53,610 nucleotides of DNA, taken from assembly GCF_000003815.2 (NCBI RefSeq), contig NC_049993.1, positions 2,299,662 to 2,353,271 on the forward strand. The letters are read 5' to 3'. The position numbers were made by a program, and so were the translations under genes. Origin of the DNA: Branchiostoma floridae (taxonomy: Eukaryota > Chordata > Leptocardii > Amphioxiformes > Branchiostomatidae). The notes beneath the pieces are model-generated. The model saw only the letters and a program-made list of their open reading frames with translations, was not told where the DNA came from and did not search any database. This document shows positions 1-11,339 of the stretch, one piece after another. Within the stretch, counting starts at the first letter, position 1. Every line of letters begins with the position of its first letter.

Positions 1-2560
1 GGTCGGGATGATTACTTCAGTCGTTCGAGTTGGGGAATGTACTGAAGATTGACCGGTGGTCGAATCATCTTGAAATGTGCTGCCGTCTTGAGTAGAAAAT
101 CCGGTTGTTTCTTGTGTGCTGGTCTGAAGTGTTGTTGTAGTAGGTGTTGTGGTCTCAGGAAGAGTAGACGTCAGCGTAGTTGGCTCCACTGTGACAGGTA
201 CTGTACGAAAGGTGGTCCTTTGCGTACTTGACCGGTGAGTCGTAGCCAACATTGCAGTTGTATCAATGGTGGACCTCAGCGTGGATGGTCTTTGGGTACT
301 GGTCACTACTGTTGACTGGTCAGAGACAGAGGTCCCTTTAGGACTAGATGCTGACGTGCTCTTTTCTGAGTTCGTGGTGAGAATGTTTGTTGTAGCCTCC
401 GTGGAGACCCTTGTTGACGTAGGTTCCGTCGTTGCTGCCTGTCTTGTAGTTTGATCAGTTGAAAAATGATACGTCGACGTTGCAGATGAAGTTGTTATGA
501 CAGTGGAAGATTTATGTGTGGAAGGTGATCCCGATGTTGCTAAAGTTGTTTGCTCTAACGTCTGCGATAATGTGCTTGGAACTTTTGTACTTTGTTGGAC
601 GGTGGTTACTTGAGACGATGTGGTAGTTGGCAACTTTGTGGTTGTATCAATGGTCGACTGCGGTGAAGACTGTGTTGTTGTGTGGCCAATTGTGAGCTTA
701 GTTGTCGTTGCCTCTGTGGAACCGCTTGTAGACGCAGGTTCTGATGTTGTTTTTTGGCTTGGAGAATGGTGGGTTGTCATATAATCTGTCGATGTATCCA
801 GTACAATTGTTGTTGGCGTTGTAACGACAGTCGACGAAGATTTGGATATGGTGGGTGATTCAGTAGATATCGGTGTTGTTAACTCCATTGTTGGAGATAT
901 AGTGGTTGGAGCATTTGTTGTGACCGAAGTGGTGGTCGCGTGCTGAGATGTAGGCAAAGTAGGTACAGCTGTGCTATAGATAGGCGAACTCAAGTATTGT
1001 GTAGTGTGCGCATTTGATGTTGTCATCGTTGATGCATCAAAGGATGTCGTAGTTTGTGTTCTGCTAGCTGTTTTCGAAGACTGAGTGGTAAGTGGTTCCG
1101 TTGATGTTTCAACTGTTGTGTCCTTGGACGTCGTTGATCTTTCCATTGAGATATGAAAAGTTGTTGGCAGTTCTGACATAACTGCTGTTGAGGAAGAGAG
1201 ATCTGTTGCCGTCATTTCTTTGGTGACTGTTGATATATGCTCTGTTGTCTCATCAGGAACGGTGGTTTCTTCAGGGGTAGATGTAAGTGTACTTTGCTTC
1301 GTTGTTCCCTGCAATGTCGAAAGCCTATTTCCTTGCGTACTTTGGTGTTGAGTCGTTTCATATAGTGATGTAGTGCCAAGGGTCGAATCATCTTGCAATG
1401 TGCTGCCGCCTTGAGTGGAAAATCTGGTTGTTCTTTGTGTGCTGGTCTGAAGTGTTGTTACAGTAGGGGCTGTTGTCTCAGCGAGAGTAGATGTCAGTGT
1501 AGTTGGTTCCTTTGTGCCAGGTACAGTGCGAAAGGTGGTTCTTTGCGTACTTGACTGGTGTGTCGTAGCCAACATTGCAGTTGTATCAATGGTGGACTCC
1601 AACGTGGATGGTCTTTGGGTACTAGTCAGTACTGTTGACTGGTCAGAGACAGAGGTCCCTTTAGGACTAGATGCTGGCGTGCTCTTTTCTGAGTTCGTGG
1701 TGAGAATGTTTGTTGTAGCCTCCGTGGAGACCCTTGTTGACGTAGGTTCCGTCGTTGCTGCCTGTCTTGTCGTCTGACCAGTTGATAAATGATACGTCGA
1801 CGTTGCAGATGAAGTTTTTACGAATGTCGAAGTTTCATGTGTGGAAGGTGATCCGGATGTTGCTAAAGTTGTTTGCTCTAACCTCTGCGATAGTGTGCTT
1901 GGAACTTTTGTACTTTGTAGAACGGTGGTTACTTGAGACGAGGTGGTAGATGACGATCTTTTGGTTGTATCTAGAGTCGACTGCGGAGTAGACTGTATTG
2001 TTGTGTGGCCAGTTGTGAGCTTAGTTGTCGTTGCCTTTGTGGAACCGCTTGTAGACGCAGGTTCTGATGTTGTTTTTTGGCTTGGAGAATGGTGGGTTGT
2101 CATATAATCTGTCGTTGTATCCAGTACAATTGTTGTTGGCGTTGTAACGACAGTTGACGAAGATGTTGTTAACTCCGTTGTAGGTGATATAGTGGTTGGA
2201 GCATTTGTTTTGACCGAAGTGGTGGTCTGTTCCTGAGAGGTAGGCAAAGTAGGTACAGCTGTGCTATGAATAGGCGAACTCAAGTATTGTGTAGTGTGCG
2301 CATTTGATGTCGGTATCGTTGACGTATCAAAGGATGTCGGGGTTTGAGTACTGTGAGCTGTTTTTGAAGACGATGTAGATGTTGACTGAATGGTAAGTGG
2401 TTCCGTTGATGTTTCAATTGTTGTGTCATCGGTTGTCGTTGGTCTTTCCGTAGAGATATGAACAGTTGTTGGCAGTTCTGATATAACTGCTGTTGAAGAA
2501 GAGCGATCTGTTGCCGTCATTTCTTTGGTGACTGTTGATAAATTCACTGGTTGTCTCATC
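1..2560 (-). repeat. Tandem segmental duplication inside the mucin exon (~1.32 kb period)
   Basis: About 1-1260 and 1326-2560 align colinearly at high identity. For example, the motif near 61-90 recurs near 1386-1415, and the block at 541-640 recurs near 1860-1960. Each copy encodes the same series of PTS repeats, including a recurring phrase KEMTATD followed by SSSTAV. The copies differ by substitutions and by short in-frame indels; the ATTTGGATATGGTG-like segment near 840-870 is missing from the second copy. This is a higher-order duplication on top of the basic ~200-bp repeat. Confidence 0.85.
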
Positions 2561-5500
2561 GGGAACTGTGTTTTGTTCAAGAGTAGATGTAAGTGTACTT
2601 TTCTCCGTTGTAACCTGCAATGTTGAAAGCCTATTTCCTTGTGTACTTGGCTGATGAGTTGTTTCCAACAGTGATGTTGTATCAAGGGTGGAACTGATTG
2701 TCGACGGTTTTTCCGTGCTGGTGTGTTCTGTTGTTTCGCCAGGGACTGTGGTCTCTTTCGCAGTAGATGCTAGAGTACTTTGCTCCGTTGTAACCTGCAA
2801 TGTCGAAAAACTATTTCCCTGCGTACTTGGCTGGTGAGTTGTTTTTAACAGTGATGTTGTGCCAAGGGGGGAAATGATTGTCGACTGTTCTATTGTGCTG
2901 GCTTGCCCAGTTGTGTCGCCAGGGGTCTCTTCAGGAGTAGATGTCAGTGTACTTTGCTTCGTTGTTTCCTGCAAAGTCGAGAGCCTATTTCCTTCCGTAC
3001 TTTGGCGTTGAGTCGTTTCATATAGTGATGTAGTGCCAAGGGTGGATTTGATTGTCGGCGGTTTTTCTGTACTGGTGTGTTCTGTTGTTTCACCAAGGAC
3101 TGTGGTATCAGTAGATCCCAGTGTGCTTTGCTCCGTTGTTACCTGCAATGTCGAAAAACTATTTCCCTTCGTACTTGGCTGGTGAGTTGTTTTTAACACT
3201 GATGTCGTGTCAAGGGGGGAACTGATTGTCGACGGTTCTACTGTGCTGGCTTGCGCAGTTGTGTCGCCAGGGGTCTCTTCAGGAGTAGATGTCAGTGTAC
3301 TTTGTTCCGTTGTCACCTGCATTGTCGGAAACCTGGTTGCTTGCGTACTTGGTACAACGGTCGTTCCCGACAATGTGGTTTTGCGAAAGGTGGTCTTGCT
3401 TGTCGATGGTTCTTCTGTAATGGTCTGCGCTGTGGTATCGTAAGGGGTAGTCTCTTTGGGAGTAGATGTCAAAGTACTTTTCCATGTTGCTCCCTTCGTT
3501 GGTGTTAAACTTGTTTCTTGTGTGGGCTGTTGAGTCGTTTCCAACGGTTCTGTAGTATCAAGGATAGAACTGGTTGTCGTCGGTTCTTCTGTGCTGGTTA
3601 CTACCGTTGTCTCATCAGTAGATGTGATCTCTTCTAGAGTAGATGTCAGCGCATTTTGCTCCGTTGTAACCTGCATTGTTGGAAACTCGGTTGCTTGCGT
3701 ACTTGGTTGACGGGTCGTTCGCGACAATGTCGCTGTGTGAAGTGTAGACCTGATTGTCGAAGGTTCTTCTGTGCTGGTCTGTACTGTTGTTTTGCCAGGG
3801 GCAGAGCTCTCTTCGAGAGTAGATGTCTGCGTACTTTGCTCCGTTGTAACCTGCACTGTCGGAAACCTGGTTGCTTGCGTACTTGGTTGAATGGTCTTAC
3901 CCGACAATGTGGTTGTGTGAAGGGCAGACCTGATTGTCGTTGGTTCTTCTGTGCTGGCGTGCACTGTCGTCTTGTCGGGGACGGTGCTCTCTTCGAAAGT
4001 AGATGCGAGCTTTGTTACCTGCATTGTTGTAGACGTAATACTTTCTTCCGTACTTGGCTGATGAGTCGTTTCAAGCTGTGTTGTTGTGTCAAATATGGGA
4101 ATGGTTGTCACCGGTTCTATTGTGCTGGTGTGCACTGTCGTCTCGTCAGGGGCAGTTGTCGTCGTCTTGAGAAGATTAGATTCAGTTGTGCTTTGTTCTG
4201 TTGTTACCTGCACCGTAGAAAATATGCTTCCTTGCGTATTTGACTGACTAGTCGTGTCAAGAGTGGAGCGGGTTGTCTTTGGTTCTTCTGTGCTGGTGTG
4301 CACGGTTGTCTCGTCTAGAACCGTGCTCTCTTCACCAGTAGATGACAGCGTACTTTGCTCTGTTGATCCGCGTATTGTAGTTTCTTGTGTACTTGGTCGA
4401 TGGGTATTTTCCAACGTTGTTGTGGCGTCAAAACTGGTTGTCACCGGCTCTTTTGTGCTAGTGTGCACTGTTGTCTCTTCAGAGTTAGTAGTATCGTAAA
4501 AATTAGACCCAGTTGTACTTATTTCTGTTGTAACCTGCATCGTAGTAAACTCACTTCCTCTTGTACTTTTCTGAGTCATTTCCAAAAGTGTTACGGTGTC
4601 GAGAGTAGAACCGATTGCCGACACATCTTCTGTGTGGCTTTGCACCGTTGTCGCTTTCTCTTCAGGGACCGTAGTCTCTTTCAAAGTAGACAATGGAGTG
4701 CTTTGCTCTGTTGTAACCTGCATTGTAGTAAACTCACTTCCTTGCGTACTTTTCTGAGTCATTTCCAAAAGTGTTATGGTGTCGAGAGTAGAACCGATTG
4801 CCGACACATCTTCTGCGTGGCTTTCCACCGTTGTTTCTTTCTCTTCAGAGACCGTAGTCTCTTTCAAAGTATATACTGGTGTGCTTTTCTCCGTTGTTAC
4901 CTGGATTGTAGTAAACTTGCTACCTTGCGTGCTTGGTTCAGAAGTTGTTTCCAATAGAGAAGTGGCTTTAATAATGGACATGATTGTCGACGGTTCCTCA
5001 GTGCTGGTTTGTACTGTTGTCTCGTCAGAAGCAGTAGTCGCATGAAGAGTAGATTCAGTTTGCTCGGTTGCTACTTGCGTTGTAGAGAATCTGCCTCCAG
5101 TCGTCCTTTGGTCATGAGTCGTTGCCAACAGTGCCGTGGAGTCAAGACCGGATCGCATTGTCGACGGTTTCACTGTGCTGGTGTGGTCCGTTGTTTTGAC
5201 AAGGACTGTAGTCTCAGGAAAAGTTAATTCCTGTGTGCTTTGCCCCGGTGTTACCTCAGTTTGAGAAATCCTGCTTTCTTGTGTACTTGGCTCTTCAGTC
5301 GTTTCTGCAATGATAGTTGACGGTTCTATTGTGCTGATGTGCACCGTTGTCTTCTCATGCACCGTAGTCTCTTCGAGAGTAGACGCCCGCGTACTTGGCT
5401 CTGTGGCTCCTTGCAATGTAGCTAAACTTGTTTCCTGCGTACTTGACTGAGTCGTTTCTAACAGTGTGGTTGCATCGAACGTAGACCTGAGTGTGGATGG

Positions 5501-6169
5501 TACTTTTGTGCTGGTTTGCACCGTTGTTTTATAAACTGTTGTCTCCTCAACGGTAGGTGTGAGTGTGCTTTGCTCTGTCGTTAACTGTGTTGTAGCAAAC
5601 CCTCTTCCATTCGTACTCAACCCATGAGACGTTTTCGATTGTGTGGTTGTGTCTAAGGTAGATCTTAGTGTAGGTGATCGTTGTGTGCTTTTCTGTACAG
5701 TTGCCTCGCCAGGAACTGTGGTCTCTTCAAGAAATGTGATTGTTGAAGTATCTTTGGGGATGAGAAGTGTTGTTCTTTGCTCTGTTGTGGAGGGTGAGAT
5801 AGAAGTTGGTCCTGCATTGGTTGTGTGCGTGGTTTGTGTCGTGGCTTGTGAGCTCAAGCTTGAAGAAGTTGTTCTTTCGTTTGTGGGATTTAGCGTTGTT
5901 GGCACCTCCGATGATAAGATATCTTCACTGATTGTTTCAGTTGATGTTGTAGTCGTTGACGGTACCGATGGATACTGTGATTGTGTGCTATGCATCTCTG
6001 TTGTTTGTGGAGTTGAGTATGAAATCGTGGATGTAGTTTGACTTGAAGAAGAAAGTTGTGTCGTGGAGCTCTTGTATATTGTCTTTGGAGTTGTGTCCTC
6101 AAATACCGTGTTTGGAGCTTTTGTGGTGGTTAAAGATGTCTCTGTTTCTGATAGCACAGCTGTTGATGT
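1..6169 (-). CDS. Mucin-like Ser/Thr-rich protein, giant repeat exon (3' end outside window)
   Basis: Third recognised coding exon of a probable secreted or cell-surface mucin-like protein. The minus strand reads almost only Thr, Ser, Pro, Glu and Gln for about 2050 codons, as degenerate repeats of roughly 60-70 residues with recurring phrases such as QVTTEQSTLTST, ETTVHTSTEEPST and STLDTTSLLETTHQPSTQ. Such PTS domains are normally heavily O-glycosylated; that role comes from family knowledge. The exon starts after a CTCTCCACAG acceptor (AG at 6171-6170) in phase 0, matching the phase-0 donor of the exon at 7201-7940. No ATG is needed here. The frame is open from 6169 to about 2545, shifts by one base, then stays open to position 1, so the C-terminus is not visible. 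No membrane anchor, VWD or cysteine-rich domain is seen. Plus-strand ORFs across it are shadows. Confidence 0.8.
2538..2550 (-). other. One-base frameshift in the mucin exon
   Basis: Here the sequence has one base more than the duplicated copy at about 1231-1243 (GATAAATTCACTGGTTG against GATATATGCTCTGTTG, plus strand). Upstream of it the PTS frame runs into about 40 non-PTS residues and a stop at 2426. In the shifted frame the PTS code resumes at once and stays open to position 1. This is either a sequencing or assembly error or a real disabling mutation. Confidence 0.75.
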
Positions 6170-6202
6170 CTGTGGAGAGTAGAGCAATTGATAGTATCTA
6201 AG

Positions 6203-6454
6203 ACCCCTTTTCCACTAGACGGTGATTGAGCTGCGCTGTCGCTGTGCTCTCACTGCGACCTACATAGGGTATGTGTATCCTTCGCTTTCACACGGGGTAT
6301 ATCATACAAAATGTAAAAGTGTGACCGAGAAGACAACAAAACTCACACACTATAAAAAGATTCGTTTCTTTTCTAGACAATTTGTTGAACGATATGTCAA
6401 ATTTTAGGTCGCAGAGAGAGCGCGGTGAGAGCGCCATCCTAGTGGAAAGGGGGT
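6203..6454. mobile_element. MITE with ACCCC(C/T)TTTCCACTAG inverted ends
   Basis: The left end reads ACCCCTTTTCCACTAG and the right end CTAGTGGAAAGGGGGT. The match loosely extends inward (AGGTCGCA near 6406 against TGCGACCT near 6259). A decayed half copy lies near 33404-33452 (GCGATCGCCGTCTAGTGGAAA). No certain target duplication was found. It lies only 33 bp upstream of the acceptor of the giant mucin exon. Confidence 0.6.
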
Positions 6455-7200
6455 ATTATAGACTACAATTGGAAGCCATAGAGTACAGTGTGTGTTAAAC
6501 ATTAAAGAAGGACGGGGTGCTACTTTCACCGTATACATACTCAGTCTCTGGCCCACTCATGTTGTACTTGTATTTAGGATAGAGAACGGCCCGGACATTG
6601 TTAAGGTTAGTGTATGTATACCTCTACAAATAGTTGTGGCAAATCTAATAGGGCGGGAAAGTTGGGCCACATTGAAACACTTTGTTTTACCGTGGATAAG
6701 GGAAATCAAATATGTATGGCGTCATTTTATAACATTATTTCGACGTCATTGATGTTGGTATTGGCAACAGAAGTCGTAGCAGACATTTTCTGCAATCAAC
6801 ACTTCCTCTTACAATGTGTAGCATACCTTAAAGTATTCTGGGAATACCTTTTTGTCCATGGTTCTAGCTAATACAATCATATAAATAACGCCATAATGAC
6901 GTCATGTTGCGTCAAAATGACGTCGAATTTCCTTCGTTTCTTATACTTAATCTTTACTCTACACAAAATTTAGTGATCATATGTAAGCTTCAAAAGCACT
7001 CCCGGCCCAGAATTACCAAAAAGGCCCGGTCTGAAAAGGGCTAATGTTAATAAGTGTATATATACCTCTATTAAACAGTTATGTTAAATCTAAGCGGGTG
7101 GAAAAGTTTAGGCACACTAAAACATTTTGTTTCTGAGGTGGATCATGTTGTTAATGTAAGTAATACAGTTGACAGTAAATAAAACATGGTATAACGTTAC
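6455..7200. other. Intron between mucin exons
   Basis: AT-rich sequence between the donor at 7200-7199 (AGAGAG|GTAACG on the minus strand) and the MITE. No coding segment, RNA gene or clear repeat was seen. Confidence 0.6.
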
Positions 7201-7940
7201 CTCTCTTATGGTATCCAAACCGGCGAGTGTAGAGGCTTCTGTGGTAGGCAAAATTGTTGGCAACGGACTCTCAACATCTGTATATTGCCGAGTTGTTTCG
7301 AATCTGGTAAAAGTTCCCTGATCTATAGTACCTCTAGTCGTTGATTCCACAGGTTGTCCAACCGTTGTAGGCATTATCAGAGTCTGCAATGATGTAGATT
7401 CCGTTGTATCTCCTATATTTACAGTACTGGGTTCCATAGAATATGACTCGGTTGGATGTCTCTCTGATGTCATGACATCTTCTGTAGTTGATGAACTAGT
7501 TCTGTGGCCTGTACTTTGAGACTTTGTCTCCAACGTTCTCTCTTTATCCTCAAGCATTGTCGACAGAATATCCGTTGTTTGCAACGATTCTGACGACATT
7601 TTTTCAGTCCTTCCCGTATGAAATGACATTGTGTTTCTCACAAGGTCGGAATAGGTAGTTCGTTCAGTTCGCTCAACCACCGTAATTCCATTAGTATGAT
7701 CAGTAGGATATGTAACATCCGTCCTGCTTTGCACACGGTTTTGTGTTTCTGTTTTGTCATCCAACGTTATTTTTGCTGACTCCTTTGGTAATGAAAGGGT
7801 TTGCATTTCCATCGTTTTATCTGTGCTTTCTTCTTCTGATTCGTCGTTTCTTCTAAATCTATCATGTCTTTGCGACTCTTGCTTCATTGTCAGTTCTCTA
7901 TGGTCTGCCTGGTGACTTTGTCCAGCCTGGCTTGTGCGAC
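7201..7940 (-). CDS. Mucin-like protein, second recognised coding exon (Ser/Thr-rich, charged)
   Basis: The exon is bounded by a strong acceptor (polypyrimidine tract then CAG, AG at 7942-7941) and the donor AGAGAG|GTAACG. It enters in phase 1 (codon G|GT) and leaves in phase 0. The phase-1 entry fits the phase-1 donor of the signal-peptide exon at 22128-22197, and the phase-0 exit fits the giant exon ending at 6169. It encodes about 246 residues. The first ~90 are polar and charged (RFRRNDESEEESTDKTMEMQ); the rest are Ser/Thr-rich but not regularly repeated. It probably forms a linker between the signal peptide and the mucin repeats. Open frame beyond both splice sites is intronic. Confidence 0.7.
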
Positions 7941-8103
7941 CTGAAAAAAAAGTAACAGATATCAGATTCCGCGAACCGACAGAAGTATTAACAATTATAT
8001 TGACCATAAATGTGTAAAGCGATGAATCTAATCTAGGAGTGCACAAGGTGGCGTGGCGTGGCATAAGAAATAGTTGCATGGAAATCTTAAATTTTGTTTG
8101 TTG

Positions 8104-8109
8104 TGTGTA
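8104..8109. repeat. Left 6-bp direct repeat (TGTGTA), possible target-site duplication
   Basis: TGTGTA at 8104-8109 directly precedes the left inverted-repeat arm and recurs at 12445-12450 directly after the right arm. The right flank is TG-rich, so a chance match is possible. Confidence 0.5.
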
Positions 8110-8209
8110 AGTAGTATAGTAGGGACACGCTGCTATTATTTATTCAGGCGCAAAGCAGGCGCAGGTCAGAGGTCATCGTCTGACGGTCTAGTCTAGGGGT
8201 ATTTTTCTG

Positions 8210-8512
8210 AGCTCTGGATAGGGGTGAAAGAGGGGTCAAGTCGACCTTTTGACCCACCAAGGTAACTATGACACCCTCCAATGACCCCCCCTGACCCCCC
8301 CCCCTCCAATCATGAGGGACATGCCCTTATTTGGCCTGGTTGTAAGGCTCTACGCCTTTTTCTTTAATCAATCTATTTTTTTTTGGGTTGAACCAAGGCT
8401 CAGGTCGACCTTCCTACCCACCGAGGAAATTCTTACACCCCCCCTAACACCACCCCCACCCCCCTCTCGTGAGACATGCCCTTACTTGCCCTGGCCGTAA
8501 GGCTAAACGCCG
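8210..8512. repeat. Diverged tandem pair in the left arm
   Basis: Two ~190-bp units share AGGTCGACCTT, ACCCACC(A/G)AGG, a C-rich stretch, GACATGCCCTTA and GTAAGGCT(C/A). The same pair lies inverted in the right arm at about 12043-12345. Confidence 0.7.
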
Positions 8513-8589
8513 GGAGGCCTTCCTTTTTTCGTTATTTTATCTAGTTTTATCGTACAGGTTAGTTTTACGTACGAAAATATACCATGTAT

Positions 8590-9215
8590 ATGTACGTGAA
8601 GTGAATCCTTGCTTTGGAGTTGCTATACGTGTTGTTCCGGAGTAAAAACACTGCTCCGGAGTATGCTCCGGAGTAAGTGAGTAAGCATATTAGTTGTAAG
8701 ACAGTATAATTGTCATGTATGTACGGACATATACCGGCTATATGTACATGCAGTGAAACATTGCTTTGGAGTAACTATACGTGTTGCTCCGGAGTAAAAA
8801 CACTGCTCCGGAGTAAAAATACTGCTCCGGAGTATGCTCCGGAGTAAGTGAGTAAGTATATTTGTTGTAAGTAAGTATATTTGTTGTAAGTATGTATATT
8901 TGTCATGTACGTACGACCATATACCATCTATATGTACATGCAGTGAAACATTGCTTTGGAGTAGCTATACGTGGTGCTCCGGAGTAAAAACACTGCTCCG
9001 GAGTAAAAATATTGCTCCGGAGTATGCTCCGGAGTAAATGAGTAAGTATATTTGTTGTAAGTATGTATATTTGTCATGTACGTACAAATATATACCATTT
9101 ATATGTACATGCAGTGAATCATTGCTTTGGAGTAACTATACGTGTTGCTCCGGAGTAAAAACACTGCTCCGGAGTAAAAAAACTGCTCCGGAGTATGCTC
9201 CGGAGTTAGTGAGTA
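8590..9215. repeat. CTCCGGAG palindrome array, left arm
   Basis: Four tandem units of about 140-210 bp, each with CATGTACGTACG-like, TATATGTACATGCAGTGAA and CTTTGGAGTA segments followed by up to four GCTCCGGAGTA boxes. The core CTCCGGAG is self-complementary; 14 exact copies and one TTCCGGAG variant were counted by eye. Extra ATTTGTTGTAAGTA duplications occur near 8860-8900. Confidence 0.85.
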
Positions 9216-9446
9216 AGTATATTCGTGTTAAGTAACGCATACGTATTTGCCATGTACGTGCCTGTTATGTAGACATATATCAACACAACAACACAAAAGA
9301 CATTAGTGTACGGTGATCCTATCACTTGACGTGTATAAAAAATATATCAAGGAATTCATAACCAACGTATATTTCGTCCTATATGTGAAACATGGTATCA
9401 CATCAGGAAAGAAAAGTTGTACTGCAAACGATATGGCGACCTCACA

Positions 9447-10082
9447 TTACTTCAGGACGAGGTAACCATATTTCTTCATCAGTGTCTGTTCTGAGACCCA
9501 CTTCTTGCCGTATTCGATCTCATTACTGTAACGAGGCAACGCAGCGAACTCTATTAGATAAAACTTTTTGCCAGCGCGCTTCGTCTGTTTGATGACACTT
9601 TGAGGAACATCGCCTGGCTGGTGAGGTAGTGCGATGGACCAGTCTCGATAGAGTGTCCACTCCTCGTCGTCACCGCTGTGGTAGCCGCTGTCGTAGCCGG
9701 TACGTTCACTGTCATCAGATGATACCGTCCCGGAGGACACATCTGTCCCTGTATCACTATCGGAACCACTTTGAGCGCTGTCGGTTTCTTCTGTGGAGTC
9801 TCCCTGCTCAGAGCCCATCACAGATTCGGCGTCCGAGACGTTTTCTTCATCTTGTGACGCCGTCGAACCCCCATCTTCGGAACCAACCGTGTCCGTATCG
9901 TGTTCAGACGACACGTCAGAGTCGTCGAAAACATCGCGCTCCCGGTAAGAGCCCGTCTCGGCATCAACGACGACTTCTCCCGAGGCAACATCTGACTTGT
10001 CTCGGTGTTTTCTTTCCATATGACGCTCGAGGTTGAACGCACGATCAAATTCCCGATCACAAATTTCGCAGACGTGAGGCAT
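9447..10082 (-). CDS. C2H2-finger acidic protein, left-arm copy
   Basis: Exact inverted copy of the gene at 10473-11108, in the left arm and also transcribed from the gap side outward. It encodes 211 residues with one N-terminal C2H2 zinc finger, a long Asp/Glu/Ser-rich segment and a basic/aromatic C-terminus. The ATG at 10082 is chosen because it directly precedes the finger; an in-frame upstream ATG would add only 17 residues. The frame remains open toward the gap. See the right-arm copy for details. Confidence 0.6.
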   Translation of the reverse strand: MPHVCEICDREFDRAFNLERHMERKHRDKSDVASGEVVVDAETGSYRERDVFDDSDVSSEHDTDTVGSEDGGSTASQDEENVSDAESVMGSEQGDSTEETDSAQSGSDSDTGTDVSSGTVSSDDSERTGYDSGYHSGDDEEWTLYRDWSIALPHQPGDVPQSVIKQTKRAGKKFYLIEFAALPRYSNEIEYGKKWVSEQTLMKKYGYLVLK

Positions 10083-10202
10083 ACTTTTTGTTCGGTGGAC
10101 AGAAGGGAAATGATAAGGTATTAATGTGCACACATATATTTGTCGCGCATGAAAGTTTTTAAGGGCTCGTACGTTTATCTTGTATACATCCTGGATGCGA
10201 CT

Positions 10203-10302
10203 NNNNNNNNNNNNNNNNNNNNNNNNNNNNNNNNNNNNNNNNNNNNNNNNNNNNNNNNNNNNNNNNNNNNNNNNNNNNNNNNNNNNNNNNNNNNNNNNNN
10301 NN
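10203..10302. other. Assembly gap (100 N)
   Basis: Exactly 100 N at the centre of the palindrome, a common placeholder for a gap of unknown size. ORFs that cross it are meaningless. Confidence 0.98.
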
Positions 10303-10472
10303 AGCTCAGTTACATGAACAGACACGGTGCCGCCTGTCATGAATGAAACGTAGATGCATCCAGGGGTGTATACAAGATAAACGTACGAGCCCTTAAAAAC
10401 TTTCATGCGCGACAAATATATGTGTGCACATTAATACCTTATCATTTCCCTTCTGTCCACCGAACAAAAAGT

Positions 10473-11108
10473 ATGCCTCACGTCTGCGAAATTTGTGATC
10501 GGGAATTTGATCGTGCGTTCAACCTCGAGCGTCATATGGAAAGAAAACACCGAGACAAGTCAGATGTTGCCTCGGGAGAAGTCGTCGTTGATGCCGAGAC
10601 GGGCTCTTACCGGGAGCGCGATGTTTTCGACGACTCTGACGTGTCGTCTGAACACGATACGGACACGGTTGGTTCCGAAGATGGGGGTTCGACGGCGTCA
10701 CAAGATGAAGAAAACGTCTCGGACGCCGAATCTGTGATGGGCTCTGAGCAGGGAGACTCCACAGAAGAAACCGACAGCGCTCAAAGTGGTTCCGATAGTG
10801 ATACAGGGACAGATGTGTCCTCCGGGACGGTATCATCTGATGACAGTGAACGTACCGGCTACGACAGCGGCTACCACAGCGGTGACGACGAGGAGTGGAC
10901 ACTCTATCGAGACTGGTCCATCGCACTACCTCACCAGCCAGGCGATGTTCCTCAAAGTGTCATCAAACAGACGAAGCGCGCTGGCAAAAAGTTTTATCTA
11001 ATAGAGTTCGCTGCGTTGCCTCGTTACAGTAATGAGATCGAATACGGCAAGAAGTGGGTCTCAGAACAGACACTGATGAAGAAATATGGTTACCTCGTCC
11101 TGAAGTAA
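10473..11108 (+). CDS. C2H2-finger acidic protein, right-arm copy
   Basis: Intronless 211-codon reading frame, not recognised as a known family. Residues 5-26 form one C2H2 zinc finger (CEIC, twelve residues, then HMERKH). Residues ~30-145 are very rich in Asp, Glu, Ser and Thr (for example SDSDTGTDVSSG), suggesting a disordered acidic or transactivation-like region. The last ~65 residues contain DWSIALP, KKFYLIEFAALPRYSNEIE and KKWVSEQTLMKKYGYLVL, which look folded. A second in-frame ATG lies at 10422. Both arms keep the frame intact, which fits either functional constraint or very recent duplication. It could bind DNA of its own element, perhaps the CTCCGGAG boxes 0.25 kb beyond its stop; that is speculation. 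A captured host gene is an alternative. Confidence 0.65.
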   Translation: MPHVCEICDREFDRAFNLERHMERKHRDKSDVASGEVVVDAETGSYRERDVFDDSDVSSEHDTDTVGSEDGGSTASQDEENVSDAESVMGSEQGDSTEETDSAQSGSDSDTGTDVSSGTVSSDDSERTGYDSGYHSGDDEEWTLYRDWSIALPHQPGDVPQSVIKQTKRAGKKFYLIEFAALPRYSNEIEYGKKWVSEQTLMKKYGYLVLK

Positions 11109-11339
11109 TGTGAGGTCGCCATATCGTTTGCAGTACAACTTTTCTTTCCTGATGTGATACCATGTTTCACATATAGGACGAAATATACGTTGGTTATGAA
11201 TTCCTTGATATATTTTTTATACACGTCAAGTGATAGGATCACCGTACACTAATGTCTTTTGTGTTGTTGTGTTGATATATGTCTACATAACAGGCACGTA
11301 CATGGCAAATACGTATGCGTTACTTAACACGAATATACT

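Noticed and set aside
49-6041. Many plus-strand ORFs over the mucin exon
   Set aside because: They are the antisense of the Thr/Ser repeat code (rich in Cys, Val, Arg) and lack splice or domain support.
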